This document shows, in pieces, positions 11,413 to 21,582 of a DNA stretch of 64,000 nt. A program made the position numbers and the translations under genes. The number at the start of each line of letters is the position of its first letter. The stretch's first letter is position 1. The notes under the pieces are model-generated. The model was not told the DNA's origin and did not search any database. It saw only the letters and a list, made by a program, of their open reading frames with translations. Source of the DNA: Saccharomycodes ludwigii (taxonomy: Eukaryota > Ascomycota > Saccharomycetes > Saccharomycodales > Saccharomycodaceae); assembly GCF_020623625.1 (NCBI RefSeq), contig NC_060204.1, positions 970,501 to 1,034,500 of the forward strand. Direction: 5' to 3'.

Positions 11413-12279
11413 GTTGGTATTATAGCACCGCCGCCCACCTCTTCATCTGTGGTTCTTTCATACGGGGACAATGTTAGTAGTACTAGCACTAATAATAATA
11501 GTGATTTTAATTCTACCAACATAAATGAAAACCAGAATAAAGTTAAGACCAAGATTAAGTCAAATTATGATACTAGGGATAAAACCAAAAGTGCCGATGA
11601 AAGTTTTATGATTCATTCCTCTCAAGTTACTACTATGATTCATAAAGACATTTTACCTAAATTAAAACAGGATTTTGAAAAGATAGGAAACGACTATGAT
11701 ATGTTGGCCAAAGAACGCAAACATAAAATTAATGAATTGAAAAGTAGTTTAAAGGGTATGAGTAGAACAATTAAATGTTTGGAAAATAAGTTTATCGAAG
11801 AATCTTGTTCGTTAGTTGCTGACAGCAATAATGTTATTACTGGTTCTGTTTCTGCTTTTAATGTTAACAGTAGCGATGGCGAGATCAAGACCCAAATTAA
11901 TGTTGAATTAAAGAAGATTGAAAAAGATTATTCTCAATTGCAAGTAAAATTTGAAAAGCTCAAACATCGACAATTACTTAAGCTAGAAAAATTGGAAAAA
12001 ATAAAATTAAAGGAGGTATATGATAAATGTTTGGGAAATGACCCTATTACGTCTACAAATGTTGATAATGCAAACATTGACAATTTAAATATCAAAGATT
12101 TGAAAAAACTATGTATTTTACAATTAAAAAGAAAACAAGAGATAGATAAAATATTAAAAGTTGTTGTTAATAATGACAAGATGTATAAATATAGAAGAAT
12201 GATAGCTGAAGGGAGCGATATGGACGTTAATGAAGTTGATCTTTATTTAGATGAGATTTTGCAAACATTAAGTATATAA
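9268..12279 (+). CDS. MBP1: MBF transcription factor DNA-binding subunit Mbp1
   Basis: Mbp1 pairs with Swi6 to form MBF, which drives G1/S genes through MCB (ACGCGT) sites. The APSES/KilA-N winged-helix domain spans roughly residues 28-130, with IYSAKYSGVEVFE, STGSIMKRK, WVNATHILKAANFPKAKRTRILEKE and GGFGKYQGTW. Ankyrin repeats follow in the middle (NTVFHWACAMGN, GNSPLHLAAMNKDQDFL). The C-terminal third is coiled and likely binds Swi6. Using ATG at 9268 the protein is 1003 aa, longer than S. cerevisiae Mbp1 (833 aa), with poly-Asn tracts of 9 and 18 residues. The frame opens upstream at a TTG (9244), so 9268 is the first true start. ATG 9280 (ACCATGG) or 9334 is also possible. Confidence 0.93.
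11359..11412 (+). repeat. (AAT)n microsatellite encoding 18 asparagines in MBP1
   Basis: Eighteen codons, all AAT except the last (AAC), lie in the linker after the ankyrin repeats. A shorter AAT run of nine codons begins near 11272. Both are in frame and likely vary in length. Confidence 0.9.
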
Positions 12280-12846
12280 TGGTTATATGTATATATTTCG
12301 TACTATATAAAACAAGTGGCAAGCTTACCTTTTTTTTTTTTTTTTTTTTTTTATTGTTATAGTTGTTTATGTTTAGGATGGTACAAATTACTATTAGGAA
12401 TTGTAATGTTTATATGCTGCTTCATTAAAAGTAATATCTAAAGATAAACAACATATTTCAAAGAATTTCAATTCCGAAACAGTATTTGTATGTAGCCCGT
12501 GATCAATCGGAGGAACTACACAATGTACGTACTACAAACACGGTTTATTGCTTTTTATTTATTTATTTTTTTTCTTTTTTCTTTTTTCTTTTTTGTTTCA
12601 ACTAATAGTAGTTTCCACATATTGATTTCCATATGCTGTCCAATCCTAGCTCAACAAAACTCTTTTAGATTCATTGCTTCAGAGAAGAAAAAAAATTAAG
12701 CAAACAAAAAATTACATTAAAACATATACATTACATATATATATATATATTTATAAATAATATAGGAAAAAAAAAATTATTTCTTCTTTAGAAAATTAAA
12801 ACAAAAACAATTACAATTATACCATCCTACAATTATGATAATTGGA
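12280..12846. other. Convergent spacer MBP1-PSA1
   Basis: The 567 bases lie between two 3' ends. They hold a poly(T) run (about 12331-12352), T-rich pyrimidine repeats near 12565-12595 and a (TA)n patch near 12737. The 66-aa frame at 12499-12699 has T-tract composition and no family features, so I do not call it. Confidence 0.6.
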
Positions 12847-13938
12847 TCACATAATAATGGCTTCATGCTCAACATTATTACTAATAGTCTTATGAGGCAA
12901 AACTTTACCACCGTTAACGTAGACTTCATCTTTAACGCTAACATCGTCACCCAAAACACTAACACCATCTAATCTAGCCCATTTACCAACAGAACAGTTC
13001 CATCCGACAAGAGTATTATTGACTAAAGCGTGATCCTTAATAGTAGAATTACTTAAAATAACACTTCTAGCGATTCTACAACCTTCACCGATGGTAACAT
13101 TTGGACCGATAGTAACATCTGGACCGATTTTAGCACTTGGGGCAATTTTGGCACTTGGATCAATTAAAACGTTACCAACAATATGGTTCTTTTCTTGCTT
13201 GGCCAATTTTTCTGGTTGTCTCTTGCTCAAAGAGTTCAAATACAAAACAGTACCAGCCAAAAAATCTTTTGGTTGACCGACATCCATCCAGTAACCCTCT
13301 AAATCATAACTGTATAATGATTTTTGTTCTACCAAGATTGGGAAAGTCTCTTTTTCAATGGAAGTTGGTTTCAATTCGATCAAGTCAATGACTTCTGGGT
13401 TTAAAATATACAAACCAGCGTTAATTCTGTTACCAACAAATTCTACTGGCTTTTCAACAAATCTATCAATCAAGTTTGGAGTAGCAATATCATGGACGAT
13501 AACACCGTATTTACTTGGTTCATCAACTTTTGTGGCTACAATAGTACCTTTACCACCATGGGCTTGATGGAATTCAGCCAATTCCTTGAAAGGATAATCG
13601 CAGATAACATCACTGTTCAAAACGAAAAATGGGGAGTTATCCTTCTTTAAAACTTTTTCGGCCAATTTTAATGGACCAGCAGTACCTAATGGTTCAGTTT
13701 CAACACTAAAAGTGATGGAAACACCATATTCCTTTTCGTATTTCTTTAAAGTTTCAACCATAACTTCTGGTCTGTAATTGACAGCCAAAACAATGTCAGT
13801 AACACCAGCACTGGCCAAAGCTTCAATCTGATGTAAAATCATTGGTCTGTTAGCAAACTCAACTAAGGGCTTTGGAACAGTTAATGTTAATGGTCTTAAT
13901 CTGGTACCATAACCACCGACTAAAATTAAACCTTTCAT
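12847..13938 (-). CDS. PSA1: GDP-mannose pyrophosphorylase (mannose-1-phosphate guanyltransferase)
   Basis: Psa1 (Vrg9/Srb1) makes GDP-mannose from GTP and mannose-1-phosphate in the cytosol. GDP-mannose feeds N- and O-glycosylation, GPI anchors and cell-wall mannan. The 363-aa protein begins with the nucleotidyltransferase signature [18 protein letters not shown] and continues with [21 protein letters not shown] and VLNSDVICD. The C-terminal third is a left-handed beta-helix of hexapeptide-like repeats ([19 protein letters not shown]). Length matches S. cerevisiae (361 aa). Codon use is smoother and less A+T-rich than in neighbours, in keeping with high expression. It is adjacent to MBP1, as in S. 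cerevisiae (YDL055C/YDL056W). Confidence 0.97.
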   Translation of the reverse strand: MKGLILVGGYGTRLRPLTLTVPKPLVEFANRPMILHQIEALASAGVTDIVLAVNYRPEVMVETLKKYEKEYGVSITFSVETEPLGTAGPLKLAEKVLKKDNSPFFVLNSDVICDYPFKELAEFHQAHGGKGTIVATKVDEPSKYGVIVHDIATPNLIDRFVEKPVEFVGNRINAGLYILNPEVIDLIELKPTSIEKETFPILVEQKSLYSYDLEGYWMDVGQPKDFLAGTVLYLNSLSKRQPEKLAKQEKNHIVGNVLIDPSAKIAPSAKIGPDVTIGPNVTIGEGCRIARSVILSNSTIKDHALVNNTLVGWNCSVGKWARLDGVSVLGDDVSVKDEVYVNGGKVLPHKTISNNVEHEAIIM

Positions 13939-14481
13939 TTTTATATATATATATATGTGTATATATTGCCTTTTTTTTTATATGTTATTGTATGAATTCC
14001 ACAAGTAAAGTTGCAGCTAATTATTTGTGCTTTTAGAAATAGAAAAAAAGGAAGAAAAAAATTAGTGTATAAATTATAATGGATAAAACAATTTTTTTTT
14101 TCTTTTTGGGACAAAAATTTGAGAAATTAAAAGGAAAAACGAAAAAAAGAAATATAGACTGAAATCCGGAAAGAAAAAGAACAACTGGATTAATTATATC
14201 AATAGAACATTTTAGTAATAAAAAAGTTAACAATTAAGATGTCAAGAAAAAAAGTTATTTTGTTTTTTATTTTTTTTTTTTTTCATTTTATTATAAATCA
14301 TTTATTTATATAAGAACAGGAAAAGACTGAAGAGAATATTTGATGAAAAAAAAAAAAAGAGGAAAATATAAATATAAAATTTGGACAATATTATTATTGT
14401 TGTTCGATATGAAAAAAAAAAAAAAAATACATAAATAAAAAAAAATGTAAATACGAACAACAAAATTTACACAGCAACCGT

Positions 14482-14520
14482 GGCAGGCAGGCAGGCAGGC
14501 AGGCGGGCGGGCAGTGGCAG
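14482..14520. repeat. GC-rich (GGCA)n microsatellite
   Basis: About five GGCA units are followed by GGCG units and degenerate GTGGCAG copies. It is strikingly G+C-rich against a poly(A/T) background. Confidence 0.85.
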
Positions 14521-14716
14521 CGGCAAGAATAAAAAAAAAAAAAAAAAAAAAATTACACGCTGTATTATAAAGAATATAGTACATAACAGCGTATAAAAAA
14601 AAAACAAAAACAAAAACATAAACAAAATTACAAGGGAAAGAATGCACGCGAAAAATAAAATAAATAACATTCCCTTTTAAATATTTATTATTACAAATTA
14701 TAATATATATCCACCA

Positions 14717-14724
14717 GTCACGTG
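14717..14724 (+). promoter_or_regulatory. Candidate Cbf1 site GTCACGTG
   Basis: A perfect match to RTCACRTG, about 780 bases upstream of PSA1 and 660 before tRNA-Leu. A CDEI role was considered, but no A+T-only CDEII followed by a CCGAA-type CDEIII is found next to it. Confidence 0.4.
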
Positions 14725-15380
14725 TATTGCCTCATTACACCTCGCACAACCAAATAAGAAATTTATTTCTAAAACAAGCGGCGCTGTTTTTATATCTTTT
14801 TTTTACTTTCTTCTAAAAATAATCACTTCATGTCAAATGATTCCCAAGCCAGTCCACTAATTATAAAAAAAAAAAAAAAATTTTTTTTTTAATTCACAAC
14901 TGTATAACTATGGCCTGGAACTATTAAAAAAAAAAAAAGAAAGGAAACGTTCTATACTTATGTTTTCAAGTTATATAGATTACTACCTAATATGTAATAC
15001 TTCTAAAACGTATTGCCTTGACAACTAACATATAACACTCTTTCGGAATAATTATTAAATCTTTTTGTGATTTAATATCTTACCTCATTACTGTGTTTTT
15101 ATTACAAATAATAGCTTCTATAAATAAGAACAAAGTGGCAACTAACTGTTGAATAAATCATCTTTTCATGTATATATTTTATTTTCATTACTTCAATCTA
15201 TATTTTGCAGTTCTCGTTAGTGTCAATTAATTATTTCTCATAAAATCATTTCAAGCATATAATATAAGGCGTTATTGCTAATAAAAGCTTCCCAGTAATT
15301 GACCATAACCAATACTTTTCTTTTCTCGTTATAATTTACCCTAGAGAGAAAAAGTTATCAAAACGAGTACATCAACACAA

Positions 15381-15463
15381 GGAGGGTTGGCCGAGTGGTC
15401 TAAGGCGGCAGACTTAAGATCTGTTGGACGGTGTCCGCGCGAGTTCGAACCTCGCATCCTTCA
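15381..15463 (+). tRNA. tRNA-Leu (anticodon UAA)
   Basis: This is an 83-nt type II tRNA with a long variable arm. The A box (TGGCCGAGTGG) and B box (GTTCGAACC) are intact, and the anticodon loop CTTAAGA gives UAA. The acceptor GGAGGGT pairs with ATCCTTC with G-T pairs, and there is no intron. A run of 13 T starting around 15468 is the Pol III terminator. A TCAACA element just before the gene fits the yeast Pol III start motif. It lies at the left end of the inverted block, between PSA1 and SWC7. Confidence 0.97.
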
Positions 15464-15734
15464 TACGTTTTTTTTTTTTTGTCTGCTTGTTTGTTTGTTA
15501 TTTATTGTTACACTTAAAATATATTTTTTAAAAAAAAAAAGTATCAAGCTCTACCTCATTTGTCCACTTTTAAAAAACGCAATATTTTATCACATATTCA
15601 TATTCCTTTATTTATTATTAAAGGAAGAAAAGAAAAGAAAAGAAAGGAAAGGAAAGGAAAAAAAAAAGTTTCTTTTATACTCTTAATGTAGTTATCGGAA
15701 AACACAAGCTTTTAAAGAGAACTAATTTTCCATT

Positions 15735-16196
15735 ATGCTTGATACTAATAAGAACAAGAAAGATAATCCCTCAATAGATCAATATGGCTGGGATTCTCAT
15801 ATTATTTTGCTACTTTTACAAATAGTTTTACATAGACAACAATATTTATGCCATAAAGATTCTAATTTAAGTGAAGTTGAATGTGCCAAAAACCCAGTAA
15901 TAGATGATTTTATTTTTAACACCTTCATAAATCATAAGCTAGTCAAATATTATAATATTATGTCTAAAAATACCCGGAATTCGGTTGTTCCAACGGATTT
16001 GACATTGGAGGAATTGAAACAAATTGTGCGATCAATATATTCCAGAGGATTACCGCAAAACGAAAATAATGATCCAAATACCTTGGTTGCTTTATGTAAC
16101 TATTACTATTTTAAGAGGATAGACGAATTAGAAAACAATATACTTCCGAAAATTAAAAAACAATTGCAACAGCAGCAAAACAAGGTTTTGAATTAG
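15735..16196 (+). CDS. SWC7: SWR1 chromatin-remodelling complex subunit Swc7 (probable)
   Basis: Swc7 is a small, poorly conserved subunit of SWR1, the complex that exchanges H2A for H2A.Z. This 153-aa protein has a leucine-rich helix, WDSHIILLLLQIVLHRQQYL, near residues 19-38, then DFIFNTFINHKLVKYYN, a short YSRGLP segment and a glutamine-rich C-terminus. The main support is position: it lies directly upstream of IKI3 on the same strand, as SWC7 (YLR385C) does relative to IKI3 (YLR384C). S. cerevisiae Swc7 is 132 aa. Sequence identity by eye is modest, so the name rests on helix pattern, size and synteny together. Confidence 0.72.
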   Translation: MLDTNKNKKDNPSIDQYGWDSHIILLLLQIVLHRQQYLCHKDSNLSEVECAKNPVIDDFIFNTFINHKLVKYYNIMSKNTRNSVVPTDLTLEELKQIVRSIYSRGLPQNENNDPNTLVALCNYYYFKRIDELENNILPKIKKQLQQQQNKVLN

Positions 16197-16727
16197 GATG
16201 TGGTTATTTCCAAACAAACATATATGGATCACTGACATATAGTTGGGTTTGATGTTATATATTTATGTTTTACATTATATTTAACTTGTTATCTAATATA
16301 AACAAAATAAAAGAGAAAAAAAAAAAAAAAAAAAAATAAAGAAAAGAATGTAAAACTTTCTTTTAAGAAAACTTGACCGGGCAAAAAAGTATTAAGTGAA
16401 TTCCCAGATGTCCGAAACATCATAATTTATACCGAAGAATATATAAAACTAGAAATAAAATGTTAAAATCGCCTCTTTGAAAAGCTTACTTGGTCGTTTC
16501 TTTTTCCTTTTCCTTTTTTTTTTTTTTTTTTTTGTTCTTCTTTTTCTTTTTCCTTTGCTTTGCTTTTTTTTTTTTTTTAAGGCTTCGTAATTTTTACTAA
16601 TGTTCAATCTCCGTAAATTCCATGGTTTACAACATAATCTTATTTGAATAAAGACCAAATAAATAACAATAATAATAATAAAAAGTACAAAAAAAAAAAC
16701 TTTCCTCAAAGTCTTTAGCATTACAGT
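16197..16727. other. Spacer SWC7-IKI3
   Basis: The 531 bases hold the SWC7 3' end and the IKI3 promoter. Contents are a poly(A) run (16317-16336), T-rich tracts (16500-16580) and a short (AAT)n. No other feature is seen. Confidence 0.6.
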
Positions 16728-19700
16728 ATGCGCAATCTCTTCATTTTAAACAAGGGTGGCTTTCAACCTCAAGGCATAACCCATGATAATTTAAGTGTTT
16801 TGGAAAGCTCTTTTGATACCATAACAGATAGCATCACTGTTGTATTAGGTTCTTTGGATATTGGTGTTATTGAAGTCCAGAAGTTTGCAAAAGATGGTAC
16901 AAACACTATCCTAGCTAGTTTTAATCTAGAAACATTTGACGATGAAATAATTAGCTTTATTAATTTTGCAGATTCAAACAAATTAGTATTCATTTTCGGT
17001 AAGGGCGATATAATTACAGCAACTTATGACCCATATACTATGGACTATCAAGATACAGTTGTAGAGATTGTTGGTTCCATTGATAATGGCATAAAACAAG
17101 CCCAATGGTCCTACGATGAAGAAACTCTAGTTTTGGTCAGTAAAGAAAATAAAGTTATTTTGTTGAGCAGGGACTTTAGTCCAATAAACGAAGTTGTGTT
17201 AGATACACAAGATTTGAAAAAGTCAAAACATATTTCTGTAGGTTGGGGTAAAAAGGAGACTCAGTTCAGGGGGAAAGGGGCACGTGCTATGGAAAGAGAA
17301 GCTTTGAAAAGCTTGAAAGCTGGTGGCTTAATTGGTAATAAAATTAGAGATCCAACAATGCCATATATGGTTGACAAAGGTATGATTACTGACTTTGACA
17401 GACAGACAGGTCAAAACGTGGAAATTTCTTGGAGAGGCGATTGTGAATATTTTGCTGTTTCTACCGTTGATATTGTCGTTGATCCAGATGATGAAACCAA
17501 AACAATTGAAAGAAGAGCATTAAGAATTTATACAAGAGGCGGAGAGTTAGATGCTGCTTCCGAACCTGTTGATGGAATGGAGCAACATTTAGCCTGGAAA
17601 CCTCAAGGTTCCTTAATTGCATCTGTTCAAAGAAAAATGTTACCACAAGATTATATTGAAGAAGAAGGAGAACCTGAAAGTAACGAGAAGAGCTTATCTC
17701 TCATTTTTTTTGAAAGAAACGGGTTAAGACACGGTGAATTTGATACGAGATTACCATGGGATCAAAAAATTAAGAAATTATTATGGAATTGTAATAGTGA
17801 AATTTTATCCATTTGCTTAGAAGACAAAATTCAGTTTTGGACAACGAAAAACTATCATTGGTATTTGAAACAGGAAATTTATACACCTGAATGGAAATTT
17901 GCTAAATGGCACCCGGAAAAAGATTTCACATTAATGTATGCTGATTGCAATGGTATCAATGTTTTATCACTTGCCTACAAAATCACACATGGCCCAACAA
18001 TAGCTCCAAATAATGATTATGGTACGGTTGCTGTAGTTGATGGCACCACAGTCAACATCACTCCCTTCGCCATAGCCAACGTTCCACCTCCAATTTATTT
18101 TAGAGATTTTGAAGTCAAAGATAATATTGTAGACGTGGCTATCAGTTTATCAAATGAAATATATGCCGTTTTAACTTCATCTGGTATTGTTATAGGCAAA
18201 GTGGAAAGTATGAATTCTATGCAAAAGAATGGCGAACATCCAAGTATTGTTTGTGAGTTTTCTAGGGATAACTTCGCTTCTGATATTGACATTTTACGTC
18301 AAATCGCTTTTGTCGAGGATAATATGCTTGGTGTTTTATTAGATTCAAACAATTTGTCCCACATTGCTTTAATAGACTTGAACAACTTGGAATCCCCATC
18401 TTTATCAAGCGTTGTCGAGACTTTTGGGAAAGTTTTATTATTAAAAACCTCCTTTGACTACAAAAGCTTGGTTTATGAAGCTAACGATTGTACCGTTTCC
18501 GAATTAAATACAACTACAGGCCAGATTACTGAAATTACCAAGTTTCCACAAATAGTGATTGATTTGAGATTTAAAAATATTAGTTCAGACGAGAATACTA
18601 TGGAATACAGAGATACCGATGGGTTAGTTGCGTTTGGACTAGCTGCCAATGGTAAATTATATGCAAACGATGTACTCTTGACCTCTGCTGTAACTTCTAT
18701 GGAAATCACTGATAAATTATTACTATTTACCACTGCTCAGCATAATCTACAGTTTGTGCATTTAAACACTGCTAATTTCAAACCTTTACCGGTGGTGGAT
18801 GAAAATGTTTCTGATGAAAGGGTTCGTTCTATCGAAAGGGGTTCCATCTTGGTTTCTGTCATCCCATCCAAATCAGCTGTTGTTTTACAGGCTCCACGAG
18901 GTAACGTTGAAACCATATATCCTAGGATCATGGTTTTATCAGGCGTTCGTCAAGATATTTTGCACAAAAATTATAAATCTGCGTTTATCACATGTCGTAC
19001 TCATAGAATCAATTTAGATATACTACACGATTACGACACTGCATTGTTTTATGACAATTTAGAACATTTTATTAATGACATTGGTAGGGTTGATTATTTG
19101 GATTTGTTTATATCTTGTTTATGCGAAGAGGATGTTGCCCAAACCAAATACAAAGAAACAATTAATTCTGTTCAAGATGCCAGCTTCGGCGTTGTTCCCG
19201 CTCCTCCAACGGAAATGGAATTGTACATCAAAAACAAATTTTTCGATTCCAGTAAATCTAAAGTGAACAAAATTTGTAAAGCGATGCTAGAAGTTTTTTT
19301 GAGTAAAAAAGAATATATGACTAAATATTTGCAGCCAATAATAACAGCTTATGCATGCCAAAAACCACCTGACTTGAAAAGTGCTTTAGCACTAATTGAA
19401 GATATATCAGATGAACAAGAAAAAGATTCCATGGTTACGTACATTTGTTTCTTACAAGATGTTAATGTAGTTTATAAGGTGGCGTTATCACTATATGATG
19501 TTGGCTTATCTTTAGCAATTGCACAAAAATCACAACTAGACCCTAAAGAGTATTTACCATTTTTACAAACTTTGCAAGATGCTACTGAGCCACGTAGAAA
19601 ATTCATGATCGATGACCACTTGGAAAACTACGATTTGGCTCTAACTCATTTGGTCAGTGTTGAAGCTGATGAAAAGGTGGCGTCCGAGGAGGTTATTGAT

Positions 19701-20753
19701 TACATCCAGGTTCACGAGTTATTTAAATTTGCTCTTGGTTTATTTCGTCACAATGAAGCTAAGCAAAACCAAATTTACTCCATTTATGCCGATAAATTGG
19801 TGGCCACCCAACAATATGCTGAAGCAGCTATTATCTATGAAATGTTAGATAAATTTCACGATAGTATGGATGCTTTTGTTTCTGGAAAAAGATGGAAGGA
19901 GGCGTTGTCGATTGCAGTTACACATTTCCCCAAAGACGTGAAGGATATTGCCGAGAGCTTGGTTACCGCATTAAACTATGAACATAAATATGGGGAATCT
20001 GCCCAAATTGAATTAAAATACTTGAAGAATATAAAGGAATCAGTTAGATTATTTTGCAAATCTTATAATTTCGATGAATCCATTTTAGTTTGCTGTACTG
20101 AAAATCGTAAAGAACTAATTGAAGAACTTGTAGACCCTGGTTTGGATGAAGCCTTTGGGATAATCGCAGAATTATTGGCCGATTGTAAGGGTCAAGTAAA
20201 CTCTCAATTGAAGAGATTGAGAGAATTACGTGAAAAGAAATCACAGGACCCATATGCGTTTTATGGCCAGGAGGGTGATCAGGCAGATGATGTTTCCATT
20301 GCACCATCGGAAACATCTACCAAGGAATCTTTTTTCACCAGATATACTGGAAAAACTGGTGGAACCGCCAAAACAGGTGTTTCCAGGCGTACAGCCAAGA
20401 ACAAACGTCGTGAAGAACGTAAACGTGCCCGTGGGAAGAAAGGTACTATTTATGAAGAAGAATATTTGATTAGATCCATTGGTAGATTGGTAGAAAGGGT
20501 AACACAAACAGAACAGGATGCCATTAAAACAATTGAAGGATTATTAAGACGACACAAGATTGAACAGGCTTATCAAATCCAAAAGAATTTTATAGAAGTC
20601 TTGGACTTGTTGAGAGCTAATATTACTGAAATTTACAATCTTGATGAAAAAGACAGAGAAAGAATTGATGAAAACGGAGAGGTTTATCATATTCCTGAAA
20701 TACCCGTCCCTGAAATCAAAGAATTTCCTAAATTATGTGCTATCGACTTTTAA
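16728..20753 (+). CDS. IKI3: Elongator complex scaffold subunit Elp1 (Iki3)
   Basis: Elp1 is the largest Elongator subunit. The complex adds the cm5/mcm5/ncm5 side chain to wobble uridine U34 of certain tRNAs, including tRNA-Lys(UUU). At 1341 aa it matches S. cerevisiae (1349 aa). The N-terminal two thirds carry WD40-like propeller repeats starting MRNLFILNKGGF, with conserved pieces such as ISWRGDCEYFAVS. The C-terminal part is helical TPR-like repeats (EAAIIYEMLDKFHDSMDAFV). A basic tRNA-binding segment follows at about residues 1221-1242 (RRTAKNKRREERKRARGKKG), and the protein closes with the dimerisation helices. No frameshift or gap is seen. It follows SWC7 on the same strand and converges on RAD59 with 142 bases between. 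Confidence 0.96.
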   Translation: MRNLFILNKGGFQPQGITHDNLSVLESSFDTITDSITVVLGSLDIGVIEVQKFAKDGTNTILASFNLETFDDEIISFINFADSNKLVFIFGKGDIITATYDPYTMDYQDTVVEIVGSIDNGIKQAQWSYDEETLVLVSKENKVILLSRDFSPINEVVLDTQDLKKSKHISVGWGKKETQFRGKGARAMEREALKSLKAGGLIGNKIRDPTMPYMVDKGMITDFDRQTGQNVEISWRGDCEYFAVSTVDIVVDPDDETKTIERRALRIYTRGGELDAASEPVDGMEQHLAWKPQGSLIASVQRKMLPQDYIEEEGEPESNEKSLSLIFFERNGLRHGEFDTRLPWDQKIKKLLWNCNSEILSICLEDKIQFWTTKNYHWYLKQEIYTPEWKFAKWHPEKDFTLMYADCNGINVLSLAYKITHGPTIAPNNDYGTVAVVDGTTVNITPFAIANVPPPIYFRDFEVKDNIVDVAISLSNEIYAVLTSSGIVIGKVESMNSMQKNGEHPSIVCEFSRDNFASDIDILRQIAFVEDNMLGVLLDSNNLSHIALIDLNNLESPSLSSVVETFGKVLLLKTSFDYKSLVYEANDCTVSELNTTTGQITEITKFPQIVIDLRFKNISSDENTMEYRDTDGLVAFGLAANGKLYANDVLLTSAVTSMEITDKLLLFTTAQHNLQFVHLNTANFKPLPVVDENVSDERVRSIERGSILVSVIPSKSAVVLQAPRGNVETIYPRIMVLSGVRQDILHKNYKSAFITCRTHRINLDILHDYDTALFYDNLEHFINDIGRVDYLDLFISCLCEEDVAQTKYKETINSVQDASFGVVPAPPTEMELYIKNKFFDSSKSKVNKICKAMLEVFLSKKEYMTKYLQPIITAYACQKPPDLKSALALIEDISDEQEKDSMVTYICFLQDVNVVYKVALSLYDVGLSLAIAQKSQLDPKEYLPFLQTLQDATEPRRKFMIDDHLENYDLALTHLVSVEADEKVASEEVIDYIQVHELFKFALGLFRHNEAKQNQIYSIYADKLVATQQYAEAAIIYEMLDKFHDSMDAFVSGKRWKEALSIAVTHFPKDVKDIAESLVTALNYEHKYGESAQIELKYLKNIKESVRLFCKSYNFDESILVCCTENRKELIEELVDPGLDEAFGIIAELLADCKGQVNSQLKRLRELREKKSQDPYAFYGQEGDQADDVSIAPSETSTKESFFTRYTGKTGGTAKTGVSRRTAKNKRREERKRARGKKGTIYEEEYLIRSIGRLVERVTQTEQDAIKTIEGLLRRHKIEQAYQIQKNFIEVLDLLRANITEIYNLDEKDRERIDENGEVYHIPEIPVPEIKEFPKLCAIDF

Positions 20754-20895
20754 ATAGCATATTATTTCACCCTTATTTACTTATTTATTTTTGATATTGT
20801 ATATAATTAACCTTAACCCTTTCATTTACTTTACTCTATTCTTTTATCAGAAAAAAAAAAAAAAAAAAAAAAAAAAACAAACAAACAAAAATGCA

Positions 20896-21582
20896 TCATC
20901 TCGAGACCGTACCATAGAGCCCATCTTTGTAAAACTTTGATTTGATTTTAATTTCGTGCTCATCAAGTAAATTCTTAAAATTTAGAAATGCCCATTTCAA
21001 TCCGTTTGAGACAGACTCTTTTTTGGCTTTGGCTAATGCTAAACCTTTACTAGACATGGTTCCTGTGCCAAATCCTATCGAGTCTGTTTTTGTGCCATCT
21101 TTTAATGTTACTATAATCTTGGATTCTGCAAAAACTGTTATCATAACTTGATCTTCGTTAGCACAATCGTTAATGGTAGATTCTTGTCCCATTATTTTAT
21201 TTGTGTGAGATACTTTATCTTTAGAGTTGATAGTTGAATTATTGTCATTTGAAGGATTGGCTACTTTTATATCGGTAATTGAAAATGAAACAATTTCCGA
21301 GGACCATCCATTAAAACCAAATGATTCATTAGCAAATTGTAAAATGAGATGCGTAGGTACCAGCTTGGACAAATTTTGTCTTCCAAATTTATTCATATTA
21401 TATAATTTGTAGGTATATTTTTCAATTTTAGATTGGAGTATCGAAATTCTTTTTAGGGACCAGTCACTAGCTGGTCTATTGAGCCATGTATCTACAAAAT
21501 CAAATTCTTTTAATCCCATAGACGATATATTACAGGAATATTTTGTTGATTTGTACGAAATATTATGGTTATATGAGCTCAT
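20896..21582 (-). CDS. RAD59: Rad52-family single-strand annealing protein Rad59
   Basis: Rad59 helps Rad52 anneal single strands during homologous recombination and break-induced repair. This 228-aa protein has the Rad52/Rad59 fold: KEFDFVDTWLNRPASDWSLKRI at residues 24-45, SKIEKYTYKLYNMNKFGRQNLSKLVP, ILQFANESFGFNGWSSEI, IIVTLKDGTKTDSIGFGTG and KAKKESVSNGLKWA. A polar insert (about residues 110-145) interrupts the core, and the C-terminus stops soon after KDGLYG, so the tail is shorter than in S. cerevisiae (238 aa overall). RAD59 and USO1 are neighbours in S. cerevisiae (YDL059C/YDL058W), also divergent, as here. Confidence 0.9.
   Translation of the reverse strand: MSSYNHNISYKSTKYSCNISSMGLKEFDFVDTWLNRPASDWSLKRISILQSKIEKYTYKLYNMNKFGRQNLSKLVPTHLILQFANESFGFNGWSSEIVSFSITDIKVANPSNDNNSTINSKDKVSHTNKIMGQESTINDCANEDQVMITVFAESKIIVTLKDGTKTDSIGFGTGTMSSKGLALAKAKKESVSNGLKWAFLNFKNLLDEHEIKIKSKFYKDGLYGTVSR

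Larger units (their letters stand above)
13939..15380. other. Long spacer PSA1 to tRNA-Leu
   Basis: This 1.44-kb gap holds the PSA1 promoter (TATA repeats at 13943-13960), many A/T homopolymers, a GGCA microsatellite (14482-14520), a Cbf1-type site (14717) and a plainer A+T-rich stretch before the tRNA. Frames at 14033-14670 are homopolymer translations. This gap marks the left end of the inverted 15.7-30.9 kb block. Confidence 0.6.

Noticed and set aside
11139-11552. 137-codon minus-strand frame rich in leucine
   Set aside because: It is the complement of the MBP1 asparagine repeats.
14717-14724. GTCACGTG as centromere element CDEI
   Set aside because: No A+T-only CDEII followed by a CCGAA-type CDEIII is found on either side, and the syntenic region is not centromeric.
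15147-15377. TGTTGA...TCAACA pair just before tRNA-Leu, resembling solo-LTR ends
   Set aside because: No matching target-site duplication flanks it, and TCAACA next to a yeast tRNA gene is explained by the Pol III start-site motif.
15387-15686. Frame of 99 codons starting MAEWSKAADLRSVGRCPREFEPRIL
   Set aside because: It is a translation of the tRNA-Leu(UAA) gene itself, a known kind of false ORF, followed by homopolymer DNA.
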